Shown: positions 12,912-22,433 of the stretch, one piece after another
Layout of the letters: each line of letters opens with the position of its first letter
How positions within the stretch are numbered: position 1 is the first letter of the stretch
Assembly: GCF_022458985.1 (NCBI RefSeq)
Contig: NC_061786.1
Location: forward strand, 21,949,974 to 22,013,973
DNA length: 64,000 nt
Source: Mugil cephalus
Taxonomy: Eukaryota; Chordata; Actinopteri; Mugiliformes; Mugilidae
Direction: 5' to 3'
Program-made: the position numbers and the translations under genes
The notes under the pieces: model-generated
Told to the model about the DNA's origin: nothing
The model's input: the letters and a program-made list of their open reading frames with translations, nothing else
Database searches by the model: none

Positions 12912-12983
12912 AGCAGAGTGGCGCAGCGGAAGCGTGCTGGGCCCATAACCCAGAGGTCGATGGATCGAAACCATCCTCTGCTA
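12912..12983 (+). tRNA. Initiator tRNA-Met (anticodon CAT)
   Basis: A 72-nt gene that folds into a complete cloverleaf. The acceptor arms AGCAGAG and CTCTGCT pair. The anticodon stem has the three consecutive G-C pairs (GGG/CCC) diagnostic of initiator tRNA around CAT at 12944-12946. The T-loop reads ATCGAAA, with A in place of the usual T54. The first base is A pairing with U72, another initiator hallmark. A-box (TGGCGCAGCGG) and B-box (GATCGAAACC) are intact, and CCA is not encoded, as expected in eukaryotes. It looks functional. Confidence 0.97.
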
Positions 12984-12989
12984 ATGCTG

Positions 12990-12993
12990 TTTT
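12990..12993 (+). terminator. RNA polymerase III terminator of tRNA-iMet
   Basis: A TTTT run six bases after the mature tRNA end, the standard Pol III stop signal. Confidence 0.7.
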
Positions 12994-13371
12994 CTTGGCA
13001 GCTTCCAAAAGAAACAAACGTCAATAAAGTGGTAAAACTTATTGCGTTTGTTGGTCTGAGTCCCGGTTAGCGTTAACGTGCTGATGTTAAAATGGACAAA
13101 ACATTTGGTTTGTGTGGATAATGGATGCATTTAGATTCAAACACCAGCAGAGACAAGAAAGCAAATAGTTAAAATGAAGGTTTTCGATCATAATCAGGTG
13201 GTTTGAGTGACAGCAGGATGACACAGAGGCTCTGATGTGTCCATAAACCAGAACTGCTGCTTCACTACATGAACTGTGTCTCATAATTTGACCTATAAAC
13301 AACAAGCGACAGTCTTCTAGTCTCAACAATAACTACATACTCCCAGGACAGAACTCAGCTAAGAGCAAAAC

Positions 13372-13410
13372 CCCCGGTGGCCTAATGGATAAAGTACAGG
13401 CCTCCTGTCG
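13372..13410 (+). pseudogene. tRNA-Arg(CCT) 5'-half relic
   Basis: CCCCGGTGGCCTAATGGATAA and GGCCTCCT match the 5' half of vertebrate tRNA-Arg(CCT), including the A-box and anticodon. After the anticodon the sequence diverges, and no T-arm/B-box follows, so it cannot form a tRNA. It lies about 390 bp from the intact initiator tRNA. Confidence 0.6.
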
Positions 13411-14129
13411 GCTCATAGTGAGAAGAACAGTTACCTGCAAGGAAACAGGTGAAGGAAACTGGGGAAGGAAATGTGAGCGCATCCTGATGGATAAAGACGG
13501 CACCTAAACGTCCTCCGTCCTTCATCCAAAGAACCGTCTGGTGATGACGGAGCATCCGCCCTGAAAGAAAGTGGGAACAGAACCTAGAAATGTTGGTTCT
13601 CTGGCCACTAAACTCCTCAGATCAGGCAGGAATGAGCTGCCATCAGTCAGGATGATGAGTGACAACATGTCAGGATGAATCACAGAGGTTTTAAAAAAGT
13701 GACTCATTAGAGAACGGACGTGACCCTAAAGTGTTTTATGTGCGTCTCATCCTCTAGGCTGACATTAATAATAAATAAATAAATAAATAAAGAGTTAGAG
13801 AGAAGTGGTTCCAGATCAGTAGAACTAAAGAAAAGTATAACAGGTATAATATCATATTAGAATATATAGAATATATGAATCCCATCATATTTTCTTTGTT
13901 TAAATTACTCTTTTATTTCAATTTAAATTTTTTTATTTATTTGTTCAATATGGTTGAATTTGGAGAGATGCAATATTATACAAATCAAAATATCAAAATA
14001 AAACAAAAACAGGCCTTAAAGCAAACGTTACCACGTTGCACCACAAGAGCTTTAATGATTCATCCAGCCACAAGGAGGAGCAGTGATCACAGAAGCTCAG
14101 TGTGTTTTACTGTGTTATGTGTCGCTGTA

Positions 14130-14335
14130 GGAACCTGTAGTTTGACCATCAGGTCTGGTCTGGTCTGGTCTGGTCTGGTCTGGTCTAGATGGGGGCTACA
14201 TGTCTAAGTAACATCTGCATGAATGAATCCCAGGTCCAAAAGTTTCCAAACAGAACAATGAACTGTTACAAGATGTTATTTACTTCTCCTGTCAGTGGTC
14301 ATAATGTTGTGGCTGATCAGTATACAGTAAGTCTG
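14130..14335 (+). mobile_element. Tc1/mariner-like DNA transposon fragment, right end, with TGGTC expansion
   Basis: The terminal sequence CCTGTCAGTGGTCATAATGT followed by TGTGGCTGATCAGTATA is the right end of a common fish Tc1-like element. Upstream, ACATCTGCATGAATGAATCCCAGG matches an internal part of the same family. A pentanucleotide TCTGG/TGGTC tract (about 14150-14187) is inserted between. A related, longer copy is at about 44.2-44.5 kb. Confidence 0.55.
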
Positions 14336-15659
14336 GCCTCAAATTATCTTCAAGCACAAATTTAGTTATTGCAAAACTAAATAGTTTTATACTATGTTTG
14401 GATTTCCAGCTTCATTAATTAGATGTTTCACAGATGTTTCTTCTTCTTCTCTCCTTAAAGCCTTTTACTCTGTTTGTCCAGCAGGTGTCACCAGATGTTC
14501 AGCAGATGTGTCCCACCCGTGGGTCTGTGTGTGGTCCTGTTTGAAGTGTCCTCTCTGCTCTCGTTAAAAACACTAAATTAGCCGCCGTGGTCCTGGATCT
14601 TTGCTCCGGTTAAAGGACAGGAAAGTGAGGGGTAATGTGGCTTTAACGTGGGCTGTCTGCTCCTAATTATTGCTCCGAGTCCATCACGGCCCACGGACTC
14701 GGCATGTCCGCCTTTGTTGGGACTTTCTCCAGGGAGACGGACGCTTTGATCTGCTGTTAGAGGCTCTGATTGTCTTGTGGCTCGGCTCGGAGTTACATGG
14801 ACGGACACAAAGGGTTACAACCACGGTGGGACGACTGTAAACCTGGAGGAGAAACTCCATCAGAGGCCGAGACACAGACACCGAAATCTGTGCAGGACAG
14901 AACAGGTCCTTCCTCACTTATTTTATACATTTCTAATTGTTCTTATTTCATACTTGGACGTGCATCTATTGCACCAAACACAGAGAAAATATAAATCAGA
15001 CTCTCTGGTTATGGTTAAGGTTTAAATCTTATGTTTTTTTTTCTATTTAAGCAGATTTATTCATATTCATAGAAAACATGAAGCACTGAGATGAACTTTT
15101 GAGAAGAGACGTCGTTTTTCGTTGCATCTGTTGTGAATGTGAAACACTCTCAAAGCTTTTAAATGACAAACTCAGAGCTTCTGAACTACATAACTGGCAG
15201 GTCCTTGAATGCATCACGTCACAGCCTTTCCCCCTGTGCAGGTGTCTGCAAAGAGAAATGGTTCTACGTCCGTGCATGTTCTCAGGAGATCACAACAGAA
15301 ATAACTCTACAGAGTGTAATTAAAACCAAATGATATGAATTATCAGTGGTCGACTATTTCATTTTTATCATTTATTTTTTTGTTCTTAGGTTCATTCTCT
15401 GTAAATATTCCCACTATCGTCTCTTTTGTCCTGATACTTTGTCCAGACGTCCATAAACCGAAGAGACAACAACATAATGTCTGTACTACTTCACGTAATT
15501 AAAACTCTTCTATCTATTATCTGACAAAAGCATCATCAAAAGATACGAAAAGTTAACGTTTAGTTTGTGAAAACAAAATCAAAAACTAAATTTCTGAAAA
15601 CTGAACCATATCTGTGTCCAGTCTCCATCTTGTAACGTCCATTAAACCTCAGGTTGAAT

Positions 15660-15990
15660 AAGCAGCTCGCTCATCATTTTCCTATAAAAGGCCCCGGGGG
15701 GGGGGAGGAGAGCGTGGGGGGTCGAGGAAGTGTGGCAGTAATATGAGCAAACAGAGAATGTGAGGGGAGGAAATGGCCTGTCCTAATAATCCCGGCCCAG
15801 GAGCAGCAGAGCATTGAGCCCCCAGCGCCGGGCCGAGGCGCTGGGGGCTCAATGCTCTGCCAGCGGCGCTTTATGGACAAGCCCTGACACCCACAGGAAG
15901 TGTAAACAGAGGTCAAGTGTTAAAGTCCAGCCCGCCAATTCTCACCTCCATTAAAGAGAGGAGGGGGTCTCCACAGAGCAGAGCCCTCAA
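15660..15990. promoter_or_regulatory. Candidate regulatory block containing the 15.8-kb hairpin
   Basis: A compact G+C-rich segment amid AT-rich DNA. It holds CCTATAAAAGG at about 15680, a G-run, two TTTATGG/TTTATAG-like Cdx/Hox-type words and the perfect inverted repeat described separately. No reading frame links to other exons. Regulatory status is inferred from composition and position 6.5 kb upstream of noto. Confidence 0.25.
15806..15860. other. Perfect inverted repeat: two 24-bp arms, 7-nt loop
   Basis: The left arm (15806-15829) begins GCAGAGCATTGAG. The right arm (15837-15860) is its exact reverse complement, ending CTCAATGCTCTGC. The loop is GGGCCGA. Pairing stops at once outside the arms. 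Neither arm is low complexity. No transposon ends or target duplication are visible. Confidence 0.95.
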
Positions 15991-16445
15991 AGCACCTGGG
16001 AAGAAGATCCCCCCCCGTAAAACACTGCAACCACCGGCTTTATGAAGAAACTTTACAAATCATTCATTTTATGAATTTATTCTTTAAACAGTAACGGTTA
16101 AGATATGACACAGTGAACGTAGTGTTTTTTTTGTTATAATATATTAATTTAAAAGTATTTAACAGCAACACTGTGATGCTTTAAAATAATAAAAAATTAA
16201 TTCATGTTCAATTACTTTTGTATCAATTCAAAACCTTTTGTATATCTGCCAATACTCGTACATTGTTTATTCTGTTCCATTTATCTTTGTTCTTGTTCCT
16301 TTTCTGCCTGTATGTGCTGCTGCAAACTGCATTTTCCTCATTGTGTCTTTTTCTTTTCTTCTATTCTAATTGAATATAAAATCACTAATGTGGTTCAAGG
16401 CTCGGCTCGTTGCTAACAGTCGTGTTTCTAAATGTCTTGTGTTTC

Positions 16446-16690
16446 TGGTAAATTCAGGATCATTAGTTATTAAGGCAACTTGAGCTGAAGCCAAATAAAT
16501 GAAACCTCACACATTTCATTTTATCGTTAAGTGGAAAACTTTATTCTCGACTATAAAGTCATCAATAGATCTGCGTGAGGCTTTTAAACTGAAATTATAA
16601 CTTTTCAAAATAAAAATACTGCACCAGATGTCAGTTCATACTCAAACTAATAAAATGATCCCTCACTTAAATAAGTTTTTAATAGATAGA
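16446..16690. repeat. Local direct duplication, copy 1
   Basis: About 240 bp shared with 18535-18775 in the same orientation. Long identical words include GAGGCTTTTAAACTGAAATT and ATAACTTTTCAAAATAAAAA, and both copies contain TGTCAGTTCATACTC. Several small gaps separate the copies. No terminal repeats or coding capacity. Confidence 0.85.
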
Positions 16691-16740
16691 TAAAACCAGT
16701 TAGAAGTGGTGCACTAAAGATTATTACATTGCACAATATT

Positions 16741-16820
16741 GTAGCCATGGACCCCTAGTGGTCCATGGTGTAACTGCAAGGGGCCTGTGTAAATAAAATC
16801 CTTAAAAAAAAAAAAAAAAA
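16741..16820 (+). repeat. Retroposon-like 3' end with AATAAA and poly-A
   Basis: A short hairpin (ATGGACC-N6-GGTCCAT) is followed by GCAAGGGGCCTGTG, then AATAAA and an A-run of about 18. This looks like the tail of a retroposed element or short repeat family member; the parent is not recognised. Confidence 0.4.
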
Positions 16821-18534
16821 CATATGACATGTATAGAAATAGGATTATTTTTACTTTTTTCTCTAAGTGCATCTGTCACAAGAGTAATTTACCGTATTCT
16901 ATTAAAAGATCTCGCTGCCTGGTTGCATTGTTCAAAGTTTCTGCATAAGGCTGTTAATGCAAACTTAACCTGATCTGCACCCATTTCAAATTATGAGGCC
17001 TCTTCTGTTTCAGGGGACATGCACCATTCATTTCTTAATAACGCTCTTATTGTGAAAGACGTGCAGGAACGTGCATGTTCAGGTTAGCGCTTGAAATTAA
17101 GCTAAGCTAACTTATGATCTACCCTAAGGATAGGGGGCGTCCTGGGCGTAGATCAAAAATATTCAGATGGTCCAGGACACACATCTGTCACACATCTTAC
17201 ACACATCTGTCTTTAAAAAACAACAGCAAGAGCTACAGGTTGCACTGACTAGTCGACTGCGCTGCTGTACCATGACGCTTTAAACTTCGACTAGTCACTG
17301 ATCACGTGACTATAACAAGATGGACGCTTCCTAGAAGACAAACTAGCAGATCTTCATCAAGTGTGGTTAAATACTTCACTAAAGATGAAGTCTGTGCTAC
17401 TGAGACATGTCAGTCCTAAAATACAACTAAAGTGTTACTGCAATGCATCTGAAAAAACACAGCCACTAATGCTAATGCTAGTAGGGGAACGATCTGGACA
17501 TCAGTCAGTAACAACTTCATCAAACGTCCTGTGGTAACAGAGGCTTGAGCTTCACAGAAATACCTGCTACACTAGTAAATACTTGTAAATGCTGCTGATG
17601 GTGCTGAGGTGCTGCCTGTTTTTATACAGGCTATACACATCTGCAGCTCTCAGTATGTAGCACATGACCTGTCTGGTCTCAGCACATATATTAAGGTCAA
17701 GAATATAGATTTCATTGCTTTCTACTGTGTTTCATCACTACTGGTGTAAAAGTGGTTTGTATGTACGTATTAATCAGACATCATAGTGTCCCGTCCTCGT
17801 GTCAGACATGTCCAATACACTGACGCTCTGTTCCCGGGACACTGAACAGAAACTCCTCGGCTAGAAGCTTAATCCCTCATTAAGTTGAGGATGATGTGGA
17901 CCATTATTCCTGTGAATGGACGCAGGACTGTGTGTGTGTGTGTGTGTTAGCTTGGAGGACAGCAGCTCGTACGGCGTCGATGCTAATGCTCAGCTGGAGG
18001 CCGTCCCTCCGGCCACACGTGCAAATGACAAACACACAGAATCTACATAGTGACATGCAAAAGAGCCCGTTCTCAATGCTGGAATTAGTCGGTTCACATC
18101 TGAAGCATTTAGTTAAAACTGCTAATTTCAGCCTGTTTTACGCAGAGAAACCACACGGATGACGGGTTTAGGTCAAAGGCACCAGGAACGCAATCTGGTT
18201 ACATGACTAATTTCTCATTTCATCCCAGTAAACTCCACCAGACGTGATCATAACTAGACTTTTTCCTCATACTTTAACATAAAACACACAATTAAAAGCA
18301 TTAATTGAAGTTATTGTTGAAACGATCTGCATTTAAAGACGTGAACGAGTTGAAGTTACGTCACAAAGAGCTGGACTCAGACTCACTCTGACAAGACTCG
18401 ACTTGTCCCGAAGGATTTGTAATAATTTAAAAGACTGTGATGCTTTGAAATGAACAAAAATATAAAATTGCTAAGAGTCTTTTTTGTTCAGACTTGTTTT
18501 TAAGCCATTTTCTTTCCTTGATATTGGACCGTCG

Positions 18535-18775
18535 ATGGTAAATTTAACAAGAGGATCAATGATTTTTAAGGCAACTTAAGCTGAAACCAAATAAATGAAA
18601 CCTCATATAAAGTGGAAAACTTTACTAAAGATGAAGTAATTAATGGATCTGTGTGAGGCTTTTAAACTGAAATTATAACTTTTCAAAATAAAAATACTGT
18701 ACTTGATGTCAGTTCATACTCGGACGAGACAATAAATAAAAAGTTTGCTCATTTAACTTAGTTTTTAGAGGAATA
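18535..18775. repeat. Local direct duplication, copy 2
   Basis: Partner of 16446-16690. It lacks the CACATTTCATTTTATCG segment present in copy 1 and has its own insertion of GAAGTAATTAATG, so the copies have diverged by indels as well as substitutions. Confidence 0.85.
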
Positions 18776-19339
18776 AACAGATACAAATATAAAGTATAAA
18801 TATAAAATCTGCCTCTTATTTGTCTTTGAAACTCAATGTTGTATTTAATGTTTTGTATTTTCTTGTTATGATTATTTTTATTTGCACCATTTCTCACATT
18901 TTAAATAAAAATGTGTTAAAAGTCCAGAGAGCAGCTCCAGAAGGATTTTATGAAAGACTCATGTATTTATTTTTATCCAGCTCCAGGTTTTTCTTGCTTT
19001 TTCTTCTCAGTGCACAAAGGCTCCATGTATAGATGCACATTAATACCGACTCTGTGCACGTACATTTATATTATTTTCCTGTTGACAGCTCAGGAGGAAA
19101 CATGCTGCCTTAAAGGTGCACATGACTATAAACACTTTGAACCTTGAAAACCATCTGACTGACATTAAAACCGACTGTTCAGATGTTAAAGAAACAAGTG
19201 CAAAGCGTAAAAAGTTTTCTTTAAAAACTAAAAGCTGGACTCTTCAGACTGGAGAGCAGGTGATTCACTCCTGACTAAACGTCATATCCGACTCCTGGTG
19301 TTGCTAATAAATCCAGTCCTAACCCAACCACGGTGTGTA

Positions 19340-19500
19340 TCAGCTCTCTGGATGTGTATTGGAGCCAGACGGAGAACATACCTGCCTCTCATTCATAGTC
19401 AAGGTGAAGCCGAGGCCCAGCAGGTCCCAGTAATGAGCCCTCAGCTCCAGCAGCGCGGCCACAGAGGCAGGTCGTTCCGGATCGTCCTGTGAATGGCTTC
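19340..19500. promoter_or_regulatory. Candidate regulatory block A (shares a motif with block B)
   Basis: Contains TGTGTATTGGAGCCAGAC at 19353-19370, which recurs exactly, in inverted orientation, at 20753-20770. Both are accompanied by TTCATAGTCA or TTTCATAGTCA about 20-45 bp away. The block overlaps the possible exon at 19382-19486. Confidence 0.3.
19382..19486 (-). CDS. Possible orphan coding exon, 35 codons, unassigned
   Basis: On the minus strand an acceptor (CCATTCACAG) precedes 35 open codons that end at AGGCAG followed by the donor GTATGT. The peptide includes RPASVAALLELRAHYWDLLG and LTMNERQ, with leucine-rich, C/G-ending codons typical of a real exon. Length is a multiple of three (phase 0 to 0). 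I do not recognise the protein and found no partner exon with matching phase, apart from a doubtful open snippet near 19.73 kb. A chance open stretch within a conserved non-coding block is the main alternative. Confidence 0.25.
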
Positions 19501-20639
19501 ATAAACTCATTAGTGATGGATGTGCGTGGACAGGAAAGGCCGAGGCTACAGTGGCTGTTAAATGTGTCGGGCAGGCGAGAAAAAGATCCCCTTTCACCTC
19601 AGTAATAATAATGATGACGGTGTTTCTCCAGAGCTTTTGTCTCGTTCAATCACGTGTGAACGGAGCTGCAAGGTGAGACCGAGCTGAGCGCCGAGGTTTC
19701 TGCAGCTCTTACCTCCGTCCTGACAGTTCTGAGACGAGGGGGGAAACGTTTGTGGGGTCCACTGTTTGCAAATCATGACTTTAATCTTTGACACTCCTCC
19801 CTGTTAGAAAGGGTTTAAGGTAAAAGATGAGAGCAGAGAGACACGTTAAACCTTTAACCTCCACACGCAGCAACAACTTTACAGCTTTTCTACAGAGAGA
19901 CAATAAAGTTTTAGTTTAAACTGCACAAAGAGGTGGGAAATAATTACGTATATTTACTCATAAGTATAAGTGGAGTCTGTTTTATGTTAGTTTTACTCAT
20001 ATTTTATAAGAAAACATTATTTAACATGTTCTAATATTAATGCAGAAGTTCATAAATTGTCATAGAAACTTATAAATATAATAAACACTGGGACAAATGA
20101 AGGATTTTCTATTCCATTCTATAAAGTCAGAGAATGATGAGGCCATTTCACACATCTACTTTGACTTTTAAAACACATTTTCTTTCATATTTTCGCTCTT
20201 TTATTTAACCGAAACCTTTAAATTGTTAAAGTGAACCATTAAAATGAGACGTTACCAGAGCATTGTTAAAGATAAAAGGCTGATTGTTGTATTAAAAGGA
20301 CTTTAAATCTGTCAGAGCTGAGTTTTACTGATGTCGGACATGAAGGACTGAAGAGCTGTTTCAAGTTTCACGTTTACTCCTTTCACATCAAATGTGCAAA
20401 AAATGCATGTTTATATCTGTTGCATCATTAACCACGAATGCAAACAAAGCGTGCAACGATACAAATTTGATCTTTTTGCATGTTTTTATAATTAATCTCA
20501 GATTAAATCACTGCTGATTTTCTAAAAAATATTTTTTTAAAGTAAAACAAATTTGGAAAAAAAAAGAAGCAGCACTGTTCTGCAGATACTGAGCGACTCA
20601 TTGCTGCTGTTGCGTTTCAAGCTTTTGGTGAGAGCCTCA

Positions 20640-20870
20640 TTTGGGAAGGATGGCCCACGGAGCTATTAGAGAGCAGCCCTCAGCTCTCTTTCTCCTCGCG
20701 GCCCATGACTATGAAAAGAGGCCTCTGTGGCACAATGGGCAGCGTATTCCTTGTCTGGCTCCAATACACAAGGAGAGGCCTGCAGCTCTCTCATTAGAGA
20801 AGACAGAGGTGAAAGTTTTACTGCAATATCAGGAAAAACAGAGTCTGCTTCACGGATCAAGTCCAGGCAG
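20640..20870. promoter_or_regulatory. Candidate regulatory block B upstream of noto
   Basis: A compact, moderately G+C-rich segment with several ordered words: CATTGTG (Sox-like, minus strand), the 18-mer GTCTGGCTCCAATACACA, TCTCATTAGAGA, and repeated GCAGCTCTC/CAGCTCTC. It lies about 1.6 kb from the noto start. It has no splice-linked reading frame. Inferred regulatory. Confidence 0.3.
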
Positions 20871-21179
20871 CAGAACTCTGGAGCAGAGCATGACTGAACA
20901 CAGCTCCCAGAGCAGAACCTCAGACCTTTAAATGTTCACAAAACTAAACCTCCTCCACTGCATTAAAACGTCTGAAATCCACCTTAAAGCTTTAAATGTG
21001 AATTAAACGCCTTGTTGGGGCAGAGATTCTCTCTGGGGTGGGTGGTCCCGGTCCTACAGGCATCAGAAGGAGCATCCTTATTGTTCAGGCCGAGTCGAGA
21101 AAGTCTGTGTTTGCCCTCTTCATTAGACATTCTAGTGTCAGCTGAGCAGGATAAATAAAAGGCACCGCGGTCAAAGGGA

Positions 21180-21380
21180 AAGGAGCGCTTCGCTGCCGAG
21201 TTAAAATGTGTTTTAACAGTTACTTAAGGCTCGGGAGCAGCTCGCTGCCACTTCCAAATGATGGAAATGAGCCTGGAAAGTTTGCAGAGCTGGCAATAAT
21301 CCGAGTTGAAAGAGAGGATGTCGTTGTCCTCGGGTAGTGTAAGAAAGCAAATCACCTCCTTTCAAGAGGCCGCACGGCTT
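21180..21380. promoter_or_regulatory. Candidate noto-proximal regulatory block
   Basis: A segment with mixed composition and no repeats (AAATGATGGAAATGAGCC, GCAATAATCCG), about 1.0-1.2 kb upstream of noto. A forkhead-type TGTTTACATA lies further along at 21786-21795. Mouse Noto is driven by a Foxa2/Tead node enhancer, so a forkhead site here is plausible but untested. Confidence 0.25.
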
Positions 21381-21959
21381 CTCTGAAGAACCCATAAAAA
21401 GAAAAGAAAAAAGGAGTTTGTGACATTATTATACGTGCAAAGATGATTTTAAGTGGAAGGCTTTTGTTTGATTTATATATATATGCGATAAATAACCGTG
21501 CGCTCAGATTTGGATGAGTTTTAGGAATCAATCAGGGCCTTTCCTCTTTCTGAGCAGCTACATTCAAAGGATGGGATGGATCAACCTGCAGATTAACGCA
21601 GTGATTAAGATTAGCAGAGCCGCAGTTTGGCACCAGAGACACAGCAGCGCGACACCAGAGCCGCTGGATCTGACGCCTCAATTACGCGGAGCCGTTACTG
21701 CGTTTGAGGAGCGACACCACTGCTGCTAAAAAACACACCGCGCCAATAGAGAGCATTGATTTTATACAGGAAAAAGATTACCGACTGTTTACATACAGGG
21801 GCGAGGCTTGATTTACAGCTGCTCGAGAGAAGAGACACATGCCGAAGGAACGAGAGGAGACACGTCTTTAGACGGACTGAAGGAACTGGAAATGTTTTAA
21901 ATCAAATAAGAAACAAAAACCGACACAGTTTCTCCTTAAACTGCACAGATTAAAGTCTG

Positions 21960-22220
21960 TCCCCAATTGTGAGGCGACTTGTTACGCTGCTTAAATCATG
22001 TGTCCGCCAGCCAGGACTTAAAAGGCTCCAAATAAGATGATTTAGGAACATCAAGGCTTCCCCAGTGGTAATGATTACATTTGGACTTAAGATCCATGGA
22101 AGAATTTGTAGCCCAGTAAATCTCCTGAGGTCCCTGCCCCCAGCGCTCTTCAAAAGCCTTGTCATTCAAAGGGTTAGGATGTTTGACAATCCCAGCTTGT
22201 ACTACTCCACCAATTAATTG
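21960..22220. promoter_or_regulatory. Candidate noto promoter-proximal enhancer
   Basis: Contains GGACTTAAAAGG, AATAAGATGATTTAGG, GGTAATGATTACATTTGG (a TAAT/ATTA palindrome-like homeodomain site) and CACCAATTAATTGG (a homeodomain palindrome) immediately upstream of the TATA region. No coding capacity. Function inferred. Confidence 0.35.
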
Positions 22221-22290
22221 GATACGTTGTCGGGATGTTCGTCTCTCTCATCTGCTACTTAGAAAGACAAAGGGGCGATGGGGGGGCTGT

Positions 22291-22320
22291 TGACACCTCT
22301 GAGTGCGGCCGGGGTATAAA
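22291..22320 (+). promoter_or_regulatory. noto core promoter: T-box half-site and TATA box
   Basis: TATAAA at 22315-22320 sits 114 bp before the noto ATG, implying transcription from about 22345. A TGACACCT word at 22291-22298, matching a T-box half-site (TSACACCT), lies 16 bp upstream of it. Brachyury-type factors and Not genes act together in notochord, which makes this word interesting; occupancy is inferred. Confidence 0.6.
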
Positions 22321-22433
22321 TGAGGAGTCTCCGCAGAGAGGGAGCAGCATTCGTCTCTCAGTTGCACTTGGAACAACAGCGCGTTTCCAGCAAAGACCTT
22401 CAAGACTTTACTTTGTAAACTCCAGACTTCAGA

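Larger units (their letters stand above)
12994..19380. other. Intergenic DNA, tRNA cluster to noto-proximal region (left part)
   Basis: No gene recognised. It contains the tRNA-Arg relic, a Tc1-like fragment (14.1-14.3 kb), a compact G+C-rich block at about 14.58-14.90 kb with no reading frame I trust, the 15.8-kb hairpin, a duplicated AT-rich module (16.4 and 18.5 kb), and a poly-A-tailed retroposon end (16.74-16.82 kb). The rest is AT-rich without visible structure. Confidence 0.55.

Noticed and set aside
15806..15860. Hairpin considered as a microRNA precursor or intrinsic terminator
   Set aside because: The 7-nt loop and fully perfect short stem are atypical for animal pre-miRNAs, and intrinsic terminators are not used by vertebrate Pol II; left as an unexplained inverted repeat.
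19594..19794. Minus-strand snippet NCQDGGKSC suggesting an EGF-like exon
   Set aside because: Only a handful of codons between a weak acceptor and a GTAAGA donor, with no EGF cysteine spacing; insufficient to call, though it would be the nearest partner to the possible exon at 19382-19486.
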